A DNA stretch of 24,702 nucleotides from a virus: the IMG/VR virus record IMGVR_UViG_3300027759_000398, positions 1 to 24,702 of that record, one strand, 5' to 3'. Under the pieces are notes generated by a model. The model did not search any database. It saw only the letters and a program-made list of their open reading frames with translations, and had not been told where the DNA came from. How positions within the stretch are numbered: the first letter of the stretch is position 1; each line of letters opens with the position of its first letter. The position numbers were made by a program, and so were the translations under genes. Positions 6,866 to 13,990 of this stretch are shown piece by piece.

Positions 6866-7516
6866 TTATTTAGTAAACGGTGGCAATCCTAAAAAAGGTC
6901 TACCATCATATAGATTTTTTTGACCAAACTGGCCATCTACATGGTTATAATGAAGAAATACTTGAGCACATATATTTCCTGTAAACTCATCTCTCCAATG
7001 TTCTAAATCACAACCAGAATATACTAACATATCACCTGGTTCTAAATCAACTTTTATACCTGCTGGTGCTCCTGGTTTCATTATGTTTTTGTATTCATCT
7101 ATTACATTATTTGAACCTGTTGGATCAATATAGATTGGCCAAATATCTCCACCAAGATTTAATGTTGTAGATATTTCACAAGAAGGACGATCTTTATGTC
7201 TTTTAAGTATAGAACCTTTTTCATAAATTCTTGCATATGAATAGGTTGGTATTAAATTTAATCCTGTTTGTTCCTTCATTATAGGCATAACTTTCATTAA
7301 TAAAGTTTCCATAACAAAGTCAGCATAGTGAGAATATACATTTGGAACTTGTTTATCTTTCCAAGTGCCAAATAAACTGTTTTCAGCAATAAGATTATTA
7401 CTATACATATAATTTACGGCATCTCTTTTAAGTAAAAAATAGTTAAATGCAAAATTGGCAAGCTCGTAAGAAACGGCATTTTTAATGACTTGATATTTGG
7501 TTTGTTGAAAACTCAT
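6866..7516 (-). CDS. 2-oxoglutarate/Fe(II) dioxygenase (prolyl-4-hydroxylase-like)
   Basis: This 216-residue protein belongs to the 2-oxoglutarate- and iron-dependent oxygenases, which hydroxylate a substrate while decarboxylating 2-oxoglutarate. The iron triad is visible as H107-K-D109 and the distal H173 in DLEHW. Around it are the expected double-stranded beta-helix strands: TYSYARIYEKGSILKRHKD, EISTTLNLGGDIWP and DLEPGDMLVYSGCDLEHW. The substrate is not known. It is the last gene of the operon and its ATG overlaps the stop of the previous oxygenase by four bases (ATGA). It lies directly before genes for collagen-like fibres, which is why a fibre substrate is attractive. Confidence 0.85.
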   Translation of the reverse strand: MSFQQTKYQVIKNAVSYELANFAFNYFLLKRDAVNYMYSNNLIAENSLFGTWKDKQVPNVYSHYADFVMETLLMKVMPIMKEQTGLNLIPTYSYARIYEKGSILKRHKDRPSCEISTTLNLGGDIWPIYIDPTGSNNVIDEYKNIMKPGAPAGIKVDLEPGDMLVYSGCDLEHWRDEFTGNICAQVFLHYNHVDGQFGQKNLYDGRPFLGLPPFTK

Positions 7517-8103
7517 ACAAACATTCCTTTCTGTAAAAAATTAAAACTAACTGATATTCTTATATCGTTTGATTGATTTGGGTCTACACAATGATTTAAC
7601 CAAGCTGGAAACATAATTAACCTTCCAGCAATAGGTTCAAAATGAACTTCGTTCCACAAATAATTTGGTAATTGGCCTTCTTTTCTTCTTGGTCGTGATA
7701 TTAAACTACTAGGCTTAGGATCTTCAATCTTTAAATGGCCACTGTTTTTAGGAGCTTTTACATAATATACACCTGACCATAATGAATTAGGATGTGTATG
7801 AGGTCGATTAAATCCACCTGGCGGATTAATATTGGCCCACATATTTCCTAAATGTGGTTCGTTGTCTAATAATTCTTCTTTGTAAATATGTGCTTGAGCC
7901 GAAAATAATAAATCCACTAAAGCTTTATATTCTGGTTTTTCGTGCATATTTGTTTGGCTGTGCCAGCCATTCATATTTGTTCTAACCACGCCTTTATCTG
8001 TGTTTGACCAATTAACAATGTTTTGTTCTAAATGAGCATTTAACTCTGGTGTACCAACGTCTTGGACATAAACAGGTGTTGGAAAATATAATTCACGGTT
8101 CAT
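7513..8103 (-). CDS. 2-oxoglutarate/Fe(II) dioxygenase, 2OG-FeII_Oxy_5 / TIGR02466-like
   Basis: This 196-residue protein starts MNRELYFPTPVYVQDVG. It carries the phrase ANINPPGGFNRPHTHPNSLW at about residues 90-109, followed by SGVYYVKAP and later RLIMFPAWLNHCVDPN. These are the marks of the putative 2OG-Fe(II) oxygenase family exemplified by TIGR02466. Candidate iron ligands are the histidines of PHTH (102, 104) and distal H171, and R182 in the DIRISVSFNF strand is the likely 2-oxoglutarate anchor. The family is abundant in cyanophages, but its substrates are unestablished. It overlaps both neighbours by four bases. Confidence 0.85.
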   Translation of the reverse strand: MNRELYFPTPVYVQDVGTPELNAHLEQNIVNWSNTDKGVVRTNMNGWHSQTNMHEKPEYKALVDLLFSAQAHIYKEELLDNEPHLGNMWANINPPGGFNRPHTHPNSLWSGVYYVKAPKNSGHLKIEDPKPSSLISRPRRKEGQLPNYLWNEVHFEPIAGRLIMFPAWLNHCVDPNQSNDIRISVSFNFLQKGMFV

Positions 8104-8681
8104 TTAAAAGGTGTTCCTCCAAACCACATTACTAAAGATTTTCTGATACCTTTTGTAATAGGCACAACTCTATGTCTTATATAAGAAGCAAAGAAAATGG
8201 CCTGTCCTTGTTTAGGTCTTGCCACCTTTCCATCTGACATTAATTCTAATCCACCGCCTTCAAATTCTGACTCGTGTGATAATAAACAAGTCATAGATAT
8301 TTTTCTAACAGGTGGTTCATTAGCACAATTAACATCACTATCAATATGCCAATCATAGAATCCGCCTTCTGGATATTCTGTATATTGAGCAGGTTCTGTA
8401 ATTTGCATTCCTTCAAATCCAAAATGATTACCATTTGTTTGTTTCATTACTTTTTCTAATGTAGCATACATTTCAGGCATTTTAACAAAAGGAATCCAGC
8501 TGATATGTGAAGTTCGTGTTTTAGTATCTACTATACCTTTAGCACCTCCTCCTACTTGTCCATTTTCAACTGGTTCAGCACGACCAGCGTTTATAATTAA
8601 TTGACATTGTTGTGGTGTAAATAATGGTGTTGTTGTTTCAACGATTAAACTCTTCCATCTTGGTTCTGTTAAAATTGTCAT
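8100..8681 (-). CDS. 2-oxoglutarate/Fe(II) dioxygenase, PKHD/PiuC-like hydroxylase
   Basis: This 193-residue protein has the clearest catalytic signature of the four oxygenases here. It shows H112-x-D114 in FYDWHIDSD, distal H170 in SYIRHRV, and R180 with KS following as the 2-oxoglutarate anchor. The strands RKISMTCLLSHESEFEGGGL and ARPKQGQAIFFASYIRHRVV are typical of the prolyl-4-hydroxylase alpha/PKHD-type family. A full domain of normal length with all key residues suggests an active enzyme. The start overlaps the upstream oxygenase stop by four bases. The target could be a protein side chain or a small molecule; the sequence alone does not decide. Confidence 0.9.
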   Translation of the reverse strand: MTILTEPRWKSLIVETTTPLFTPQQCQLIINAGRAEPVENGQVGGGAKGIVDTKTRTSHISWIPFVKMPEMYATLEKVMKQTNGNHFGFEGMQITEPAQYTEYPEGGFYDWHIDSDVNCANEPPVRKISMTCLLSHESEFEGGGLELMSDGKVARPKQGQAIFFASYIRHRVVPITKGIRKSLVMWFGGTPFK

Positions 8682-9328
8682 TGTGCTCCTCGATTCATGA
8701 TTGGATTATAAAGAACATCACAGTTAGCTGCTAATGTTCTTCGTGTGTCATTTGTTCCATTAAATGGATATACACAATGGCGCATATCATAAGGGAATAC
8801 ATAAAAATCTCTTAGTTTCATAGGTGGTTCATAATCTACTTTGGCAAATTGACCTGAAGAAGATCCAAGTATTTGAAGTTTACCATTTTGTGGAGCTTGT
8901 TCTGCTGAATATTCTACACCATATGTGCTTGGTAATTTTAAAATCATTACTGAAGAAAGGCCTGTAAATAGATTACCTTGATGAACGTGAACAGGATTAT
9001 ATTCATGTGCTTTCATTTCATTTACCCAAATTGAATTTAGATGAGTTTGATATTGTCTAATATGATTAAATTCTAAATAATGAGTAAACATTTCCATAAA
9101 CCAATCTAAAACATTTTTTGGTAATTCATTATGTCTTTTCATTTTAGATTCATCTTCTCCATCATAAAATAGAGAATGTTCATCTTTAATTTTACCAACC
9201 AATTGTTTATTGGCTGGCTCTAATGCATTGAATTTTTGTTCGTAGATTGAATTAATTGCTGAATATATATCTAAAGGTGTTTCATATCTTAATATAGATT
9301 GTCCTAAAAAAGTAAAATTAAAATTCAT
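8678..9328 (-). CDS. Putative 2OG-Fe(II) oxygenase family protein (HVH type)
   Basis: This 216-residue protein has an extended N-terminal helical part (residues 1-95). A core follows with WVNEMKAHEYNPVHVHQGNL, GLSSVMILKLPSTYG, RDFYVFPYDMRHCVYPF and DTRRTLAANCDV. The histidines at 114, 116 and 184 and the arginines at 196-197 occupy the places of iron ligands and 2-oxoglutarate anchor, much as in the neighbour at 7513-8103. It is a divergent member that I recognise from cyanophage hydroxylase-like genes. Activity is likely but less certain than for the PKHD-type neighbour. It begins inside the end of the nucleotidyltransferase gene (11-base overlap). Confidence 0.8.
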   Translation of the reverse strand: MNFNFTFLGQSILRYETPLDIYSAINSIYEQKFNALEPANKQLVGKIKDEHSLFYDGEDESKMKRHNELPKNVLDWFMEMFTHYLEFNHIRQYQTHLNSIWVNEMKAHEYNPVHVHQGNLFTGLSSVMILKLPSTYGVEYSAEQAPQNGKLQILGSSSGQFAKVDYEPPMKLRDFYVFPYDMRHCVYPFNGTNDTRRTLAANCDVLYNPIMNRGAQ

Positions 9329-9674
9329 TTTTCACAAGTCCTTGTCTTATTTTAGTTGCCGATATATTTTGTATTTCTTTTGGTAATACAATTTCTTCTA
9401 TTTTATACCCTACACCTCTACCATAACAAATATTTGTTATATTCGGTACTTTTATTATATCATATTTACCTTGAAAGTCAATCAAAGCCTTTTCTATATT
9501 TTCTTTGATTTGTTCAAAAGTGAATGGATTTGATTCTGTAATTTCTTGGTCTCTTACCATAATGCAAACCTGGCCTGTTTTTTCAAGTATTTTTTTAAAT
9601 AATTCAAAATGGCCTTTATGAAACGGCTGCCATCGGCCTAACATTTGTGCTGTGGGTTTTTTATAATCTATCAT
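9318..9674 (-). CDS. HxGH nucleotidyltransferase (NMNAT/cytidylyltransferase-like fold)
   Basis: This short 118-residue protein has the nucleotidyltransferase signature GRWQPFHKGH at residues 13-22, where H19 and H22 are the HxGH histidines that stabilise the transition state. The closing motif ISATKIR is at residues 104-110. Such enzymes transfer AMP or CMP from a nucleotide triphosphate to a phosphate or similar acceptor. The GR-W/F-QPFHKGH and YGRGVGY phrases are closest in my memory to archaeal-type NMN adenylyltransferases. It lies between an APS-kinase-like gene and the oxygenases and overlaps both, which raises the possibility that it activates sulfate. It lacks the QxRN motif of ATP sulfurylase, so that role is speculative. 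Confidence 0.8.
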   Translation of the reverse strand: MIDYKKPTAQMLGRWQPFHKGHFELFKKILEKTGQVCIMVRDQEITESNPFTFEQIKENIEKALIDFQGKYDIIKVPNITNICYGRGVGYKIEEIVLPKEIQNISATKIRQGLVKNEF

Positions 9675-10047
9675 GTATCTTCTTTATAATGTTATCGTAA
9701 TCAAAGTTTGTTATAGTATAAGTCGATTTCTTTGGTCGTTCAAATACTTTATTTGTATCTTCAAATCTACCTTTATTTATCGTGTCCATAAAAACGGTTA
9801 TATCGTAAAACGACCTATATGATTCAAATGGACAAACAAAATCTATCACAACGTGTTTAGGCACTAAATCACACATAATCATCATACGATTGGCCTGACG
9901 TTTTCTACCTACTTCTGTAAAATCCCAATCTTCAAATAACTTTCTTATTTCATCAGCATTAAAGTGAGGTATCTTTTTGTTCTCAACTAATTTTTTAGCA
10001 AATGTAGTTTTGCCTGAGCCTGGTAATCCAAATATTAATATTTTCAT
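9661..10047 (-). CDS. P-loop kinase, adenylylsulfate (APS) kinase-like
   Basis: This protein of 128 residues has a Walker A loop GLPGSGKTT at 7-15. It is followed by HFNADEIRKLF (in place of the DGDNxR motif of APS kinases) and DWDFTEVGRKRQANRMMIMC, which parallels the D-F-S/T-x-x-x-R segment of CysC. Then come IDFVCPFESYR and a DITVFMDTINKGRFEDTNKV strand-helix pair. APS kinase makes PAPS, the sulfate donor for sulfotransferases, from APS and ATP. The next gene upstream is a sulfotransferase, which fits that pathway. At 128 residues it is clearly shorter than standard CysC (about 200), so a related small kinase cannot be excluded. Confidence 0.75.
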   Translation of the reverse strand: MKILIFGLPGSGKTTFAKKLVENKKIPHFNADEIRKLFEDWDFTEVGRKRQANRMMIMCDLVPKHVVIDFVCPFESYRSFYDITVFMDTINKGRFEDTNKVFERPKKSTYTITNFDYDNIIKKIHDRL

Positions 10048-10823
10048 AATACTATATGTCCATAAGCTTTTCTAATACTTTCAGGTATTTTATTCAAATA
10101 TGGATTCTCTTCCTTATATATACGTTCTCTTATAGTGTGCATTTTATGCCCCACTACTGTGTCATCATAATTCATACCGTTTACACTAAACTGATTTAAT
10201 CTTTGTAGATTATGATTAAAGTGTGGTATTTCTAAAAAGTCATATATTTTATTAATTTGATTTTGTGTATCATTGACCAACTCATCATATTTTAGAAAAT
10301 GACACATACCTTTATTTTCAGGTTTTAAAGCGTTCTCAATAGCGATTAAATCTTTAGCAATAGCTCCATCAACGTTCATCAACATCCATAATTTTTCTTC
10401 TATAGTTGTCTTACCATATTTGTTTGGAAAGGCCGTTGGTTCATTTTCAAACCATTTTATATAAGAAGCTAAAACTTCCATTAAATCTCTCCAAATAATA
10501 ATGCACTTAATAGGTTGGCCTAGATGTTGTTTCATTAACATTAAATTACCAGGTGTCATAACAGGCCCACGATCTATAATGTATTTGTAATTCCAATCTT
10601 TATAATATGAATTATAAACAGAAGATAAAACATTATTCAAAGATTTACTATCTGGATAGTTTTGAAATACATCCGTTTCCTTTAACAGAAAAACGTCTTT
10701 CATTATTTCTAGGGTAATTGAATTGGCAGTAACAGCAATATCAGGATTTTGATTCATTAGAGAACCAAACAATGTATTACCTGAACGAGGAAGAGCCAAT
10801 AAAAAAAATATTTTCTTATTCAT
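10044..10823 (-). CDS. PAPS-dependent sulfotransferase
   Basis: This 259-residue protein contains both PAPS-binding elements of sulfotransferases. The 5'-phosphosulfate loop is LPRSGNT at residues 11-17, directly after the first strand. The 3'-phosphate motif is WRDLMEVLASYIKWF at 111-125, with R112 and S120 as expected. Length and layout match Sulfotransfer family proteins, which move sulfate from PAPS to hydroxyl or amino groups of carbohydrates, tyrosine or small molecules. The acceptor is unknown. Its end overlaps the APS-kinase-like gene by four bases, so sulfate-donor synthesis and use appear co-translated. No clear Shine-Dalgarno sequence precedes the ATG; it may depend on coupling with the gene 21 bases upstream. 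Confidence 0.85.
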   Translation of the reverse strand: MNKKIFFLLALPRSGNTLFGSLMNQNPDIAVTANSITLEIMKDVFLLKETDVFQNYPDSKSLNNVLSSVYNSYYKDWNYKYIIDRGPVMTPGNLMLMKQHLGQPIKCIIIWRDLMEVLASYIKWFENEPTAFPNKYGKTTIEEKLWMLMNVDGAIAKDLIAIENALKPENKGMCHFLKYDELVNDTQNQINKIYDFLEIPHFNHNLQRLNQFSVNGMNYDDTVVGHKMHTIRERIYKEENPYLNKIPESIRKAYGHIVL

Positions 10824-10844
10824 AACAAAACATATTAAAAAAAA

Positions 10845-11537
10845 TTACTTATTCGTATCTTTACCGTATTGTAGTTGTTCTTTCTTTTCGTATTTTAATT
10901 CACCAGTTTTTTTAACTCTCTCAATTGTTTCTAATTGGCCTACTACGTTAAACACTTCTGGTTGAGAAGAACCTGATGTAAGTGTTTTAGCTTTGTTTAA
11001 ATATACTTGATGATACGTTTCTAATTGATGGTCATTTACATTTTTATCATTAAATGTGCCATCATTAAATTCTAACTTTAATTTAGACCACATATTAATT
11101 TCTCTCATACGATCTTTAGCAACGGCCGCCATATTGGCTTTGCTGTAAATTTTTTCATCTAAATCTATTTGATAACATTCTAATTTATACTCGTCAGTTT
11201 CAGTTTCAATTTTTTTTTGCAACCATTTAATCTTTGCTTCATTACGTCTATAATCAAAAGATAATGACATTAAATTTTCTAAAAATACGCTTTGTTCTCT
11301 TACACACTGCCAATATTTGGAAGCTTTATTTGGATAACGATTGTCTTGCAATACTGAAATTCGTGCTTCTGTTTCTGTTCGAAAAATTTGTTTCTTTGTC
11401 CACGTATCTCTTAACTCATCCACCATTCCCTTAAATGATTTTAAATCATTAGGTTCAAGTAAATTATTAAGATGAGATTCTTCTTGTTGGATTAATTCTT
11501 TTATATCACGTTTTTGTGTTTTATTTTCTTCGCTCAT
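10845..11537 (-). CDS. Highly charged coiled-coil protein of unknown function
   Basis: From the ATG at 11537 this protein has 230 residues, begins MSEENKTQKRDIKELIQQEE and is rich in Lys, Glu, Asp and Gln almost throughout. Long predicted helices, for instance ETEARISVLQDNR, FDYRRNEAKIKWLQKKIETE and DEYKLECYQIDLDEKIYS, suggest a coiled coil. No signal peptide, membrane segment or catalytic motif is visible, and I do not recognise a family with confidence. The frame extends two codons to a TTG, but AAGGA nine bases before the ATG favours the ATG. It is the first gene after the dual promoter region and leads the sulfotransferase/oxygenase operon, so a scaffold or regulator role is possible but unproven. 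Confidence 0.7.
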   Translation of the reverse strand: MSEENKTQKRDIKELIQQEESHLNNLLEPNDLKSFKGMVDELRDTWTKKQIFRTETEARISVLQDNRYPNKASKYWQCVREQSVFLENLMSLSFDYRRNEAKIKWLQKKIETETDEYKLECYQIDLDEKIYSKANMAAVAKDRMREINMWSKLKLEFNDGTFNDKNVNDHQLETYHQVYLNKAKTLTSGSSQPEVFNVVGQLETIERVKKTGELKYEKKEQLQYGKDTNK

Positions 11538-11564
11538 TTGCAATGATCCTTAATTCATTATATA

Positions 11565-11577
11565 GCATATTATATGC
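11565..11577. repeat. Small palindrome in the operon leader
   Basis: GCATATTATATGC is a perfect 6-base inverted repeat around a single central base. It lies between the late motif and the start of the 230-aa gene. It could be an operator or merely AT-rich chance; its stem is too weak for a terminator. Confidence 0.3.
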
Positions 11578-11590
11578 CATTTTGTATATC

Positions 11591-11598
11591 TATTTATA
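11591..11598 (-). promoter_or_regulatory. Late promoter motif upstream of the modification operon
   Basis: Exact TATAAATA on the minus strand, seven bases downstream of the -10 box of a sigma-70-type promoter and 53 bases before the ATG at 11537. Together they would let the operon be read both by unmodified host polymerase and by the late phage-modified polymerase. Confidence 0.5.
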
Positions 11599-11604
11599 AC
11601 ACTT

Positions 11605-11633
11605 ATTATATACTATTTTTATTGGCCTGTCAA
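11605..11633 (-). promoter_or_regulatory. Consensus sigma-70 promoter
   Basis: On the minus strand TTGACA (11633-11628) is followed by exactly 17 bases and then TATAAT (11610-11605). Both hexamers and the spacing are the full bacterial consensus. The only gene block downstream is the coiled-coil, sulfotransferase, kinase, nucleotidyltransferase and oxygenase series. It sits in the 136-base gap after the kelch cluster, where no other gene is seen. I found no equally good sigma-70 promoter in the other gaps. Confidence 0.7.
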
Positions 11634-11673
11634 TGAGATGTATATAAGCTATATTAGGTTAAATGTAAAGGGG

Positions 11674-12672
11674 TTATGAAGTAGTTATTGTTCTGACTGC
11701 TAAAGCAGCACCAGTCCATTCTTCTGTAGTCGTTACTGCTCCTGTTGTGTATCCACCAAAACCTAAAGCTAAATTTTGTGTACCATTTGATGAACTCGCT
11801 AAAGCAGCTCTTGCAGTTGCCATACTATTTGGATTTGTTGCCCAACTAGATCCATTCCATAACTCTGTAGCTCCTGTAACAGATCCAGGATTTCCACCAA
11901 AAGCTAATGCAGCTGTTTGTGAACCTGTTCCTGATACACCTGCTTTAGCTGTATTTAAACTAGGAGTTGAAGTCCATGTTGACCCATTCCATGATTCTGA
12001 AGCTGAAGTAGGACCATAAGGTGGAGTTGCTGTACCTCCAGCACCTATTGCTGCTGTTTGAGTTCCTGCAGTTGCCGAAGAATATTTATTATTATTTAAA
12101 CTAGCGGGTAAATTAGTCCAACTTGTTCCATTCCATGATTCTGTTAATGCTGTATTTGTTGGAGCTGGAGCATTACCACCAAAAACTAAACCAGCTGTTT
12201 GAGTACCAACTAATCCAGGCATATATCTATTTCTATTCATCGCATTAACTGATGTCCATGCTGAACCATTCCAAGACTCTGTGTTTGCTCTTTCACCTAA
12301 TCCAGTAGCATATCCACCTACACCTAAAGCAGCTGTTTGAAGTCCTAATCCTGAAATACCTAGTCTAGCTTGATTTAAAGTTGGAGTAGCTGTCCATGAT
12401 GTTCCATTATAAGATTCACTATTTGCAAAACCAGGACCTGGATATACATATCCACCAAATGCTAGTGCTGCTGTTTGAATACCAGCACCTCCTAAATTTG
12501 ATCTCGCCGTATTCATGTTACCACCAGCTGACCAAGCATTAGTTACAACATTCGCATAACCTTTCAAAAGATTACTTGTTGAATTATACCAAATTTGACC
12601 TTCAACTGGATTTGCTGGATCCGAGCTTACTATTAAAATATTTTGTCCTTGTATTCCTGTGTATGCTACCAT
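11674..12672 (-). CDS. Kelch-like fibre paralogue, type A copy 3
   Basis: This protein of 332 residues has a type A N-terminus reading YTGIQGQNILIVSSDPANP and GQIWYNSTSNLLKGYA (about residues 4-40). Six kelch-like blades follow; each has an (M/L)N-x-(A/N)R turn, a GTQTAAL-type strand, GG, then a xESWNGTSWT strand. Blade openings include MNTARSNLGGAG, LNQARLGISGLG and MNRNRYMPGLVG. Six such units would form a closed beta-propeller, a fold used for ligand or glycan binding. Its C-terminus ends VRTITTS, like the type C proteins and unlike the KTVTVS of the other two type A copies, which suggests mosaic exchange. The start overlaps the type B stop by one base. It is the last gene of the cluster. 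Confidence 0.75.
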   Translation of the reverse strand: MVAYTGIQGQNILIVSSDPANPVEGQIWYNSTSNLLKGYANVVTNAWSAGGNMNTARSNLGGAGIQTAALAFGGYVYPGPGFANSESYNGTSWTATPTLNQARLGISGLGLQTAALGVGGYATGLGERANTESWNGSAWTSVNAMNRNRYMPGLVGTQTAGLVFGGNAPAPTNTALTESWNGTSWTNLPASLNNNKYSSATAGTQTAAIGAGGTATPPYGPTSASESWNGSTWTSTPSLNTAKAGVSGTGSQTAALAFGGNPGSVTGATELWNGSSWATNPNSMATARAALASSSNGTQNLALGFGGYTTGAVTTTEEWTGAALAVRTITTS

Positions 12673-13655
12673 TATGATACCGTTACTGTTTTAGTTTCTG
12701 TCACTGTCCCTGTCCATTCTTCTGTAGCTGCTGATCCTGTAGTACCATTATAACCAGCAAAAGCTAAACCATCAGCTTGAGTTCCTGCTCCAGATATAGC
12801 TGATCTTGCCGTTGACATACTCGTAGATGTTGTCCAACTTGTACCATTCCAAAGTTCTGTTGCACCTGTAACAGATCCAGAATTTCCACCAAAAGCAACT
12901 GCTAACGTTTGAATACCTGCTCCGCCAAGACCATATCTTGCTGTTCCCATAGAATTAACAGAAGTCCAACTTGTTCCGTTATAAGATTCTGTTGCTGTAG
13001 TTCTAGCTGTTGTATATCCACCAAACGCTAAAGATGCTGTTGAAGTTCCAGCTGCTGCTAAACTACTTCTTGCAGTGTTTAAATTACCACCTACTGTCCA
13101 TGTAGATCCATTAAAAGATTCTGTTTTATTTGAAGAAACTCCAGTAGGCCCTACTGGTCTTGATCCACCAATTGCTAAAGCTGCAGTTTGAGTACCACAT
13201 CCTGCTAAACCTTCTCCACCAAAATTAAGTCCTGTTGGATTATTTGTCCAAACTGATCCATTCCATAATTCAGTTTGACCTCCCGGAGCACCATCACTAC
13301 CAAAAGCAACTCCAGCTGTTTGAGTTCCTGCACCAGCAATATTATATTTATTGGCATTCATACCAGTTGGATTAGCTGTCCAAGTTGTTCCGTTATACAA
13401 TTCTGTTTGTGGTTTATAAGTTGGACCATTTATTCCACCAGCTACTAAAGCTGCTGTTTGAGTTCCGAAACCTGCCTGACCATATCTAGCATTAGTCATA
13501 CTTCCACCCGTTGCCCAAGAGTTTGTTGCAATAGATTGTCTCACTTTTAAAGTTGCAGACGTAGAATTATACCACACCTGACCGATTTGTGGATCAGATG
13601 GATCGGATGCTAGATACTGGACTTTTTGTCCATATGTTCCGTAGTAAGTACTCAT
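12672..13655 (-). CDS. Kelch-like fibre paralogue, type B copy 3
   Basis: This 327-residue member carries the type B N-terminus (MSTYYGTYGQKVQYLASDPS, then GQVWYNSTSATLKVRQ). The six blade openings include MTNARYGQAGFG, MNANKYNIAGAG, LNFGGEGLAGCG and LNTARSSLAAAG, each followed by a GTQTAAL-like strand. The third blade has lost the basic residue of the turn (FGG in place of TAR). The end is EEWTGTVTETKTVTVS. It begins seven bases after the stop of the 98-aa companion and runs into type A copy 3. The N-terminal codons are almost identical in DNA to type B copies 1 and 2, whereas the propeller differs widely. Confidence 0.75.
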   Translation of the reverse strand: MSTYYGTYGQKVQYLASDPSDPQIGQVWYNSTSATLKVRQSIATNSWATGGSMTNARYGQAGFGTQTAALVAGGINGPTYKPQTELYNGTTWTANPTGMNANKYNIAGAGTQTAGVAFGSDGAPGGQTELWNGSVWTNNPTGLNFGGEGLAGCGTQTAALAIGGSRPVGPTGVSSNKTESFNGSTWTVGGNLNTARSSLAAAGTSTASLAFGGYTTARTTATESYNGTSWTSVNSMGTARYGLGGAGIQTLAVAFGGNSGSVTGATELWNGTSWTTSTSMSTARSAISGAGTQADGLAFAGYNGTTGSAATEEWTGTVTETKTVTVS

Positions 13656-13662
13656 AAAAAAT

Positions 13663-13959
13663 TTATTCTAAAACGATAGCAGTTGGTCGTTGTCTATTAA
13701 ACGGTTGTTGCTTCTGTTCATCAGTTAAAGCGTCCCACGCTGCTTGAGCCGTTGCTACTTCTGCATCGACTATTGTTTGCGCTTCTGCTTTTGTTTTGAA
13801 AGTACCTGCTACTTTATTTACCCAAAGATTTGCGTCTTGACTGTTTGCTGGTATCTGCCAAACATTACCTGGAAACCCAGAAACTTGGAATTTAGATGCA
13901 TCATCATGTGTGATGAATCCTTTTCCCCAATTTTCTGCTACACAGTATTTGTAAGCCAT
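13663..13959 (-). CDS. 98-aa companion protein h, copy 2 (possible fibre assembly helper)
   Basis: I do not recognise a named family. The 98 residues begin MAYKYCVAENWGKGFITHDD and contain a conserved Gly/Trp-rich half (QVSGFPGNVWQIPANSQDAN) followed by an alanine-rich helix (KAEAQTIVDAEVATAQAAWD) and a short basic end, RPTAIVLE. By hand alignment 84 of 98 residues match copy 1 at 19064-19360. It follows the type C kelch gene and precedes type B, exactly as the other copy does. It has its own late-promoter motif and a strong AAGGAG ribosome binding site, so it may be made in larger amounts than its neighbours. Position and helix resemble small tail assembly helpers. Confidence 0.65.
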   Translation of the reverse strand: MAYKYCVAENWGKGFITHDDASKFQVSGFPGNVWQIPANSQDANLWVNKVAGTFKTKAEAQTIVDAEVATAQAAWDALTDEQKQQPFNRQRPTAIVLE

Positions 13960-13982
13960 TTTTTCTCCTTGTTAATTATTAC

Positions 13983-13990
13983 TATTTATA
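13983..13990 (-). promoter_or_regulatory. Late promoter motif inside the kelch cluster
   Basis: Exact TATAAATA on the minus strand, 23 bases before the ATG of the 98-aa gene at 13959, with AAGGAG between them. The paralogous gap at 19361-19411 keeps the ribosome binding site but lacks this motif. Confidence 0.6.

Noticed and set aside
9318-9674. Calling the nucleotidyltransferase an ATP sulfurylase or NadM outright
   Set aside because: It has HxGH and ISxTKIR but neither the QxRN motif of ATP sulfurylases nor the full length of NadM. Only the superfamily is safe.
11538-11543. Upstream TTG start for the coiled-coil gene
   Set aside because: The ATG at 11537 has AAGGA at good spacing; TTG is a rare start and gains only two residues.
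11565-11577. Palindrome considered as an intrinsic terminator after the promoter
   Set aside because: The stem is only six A/T-rich pairs and has no T-run on the transcribed strand. It is kept only as a weak possible operator.
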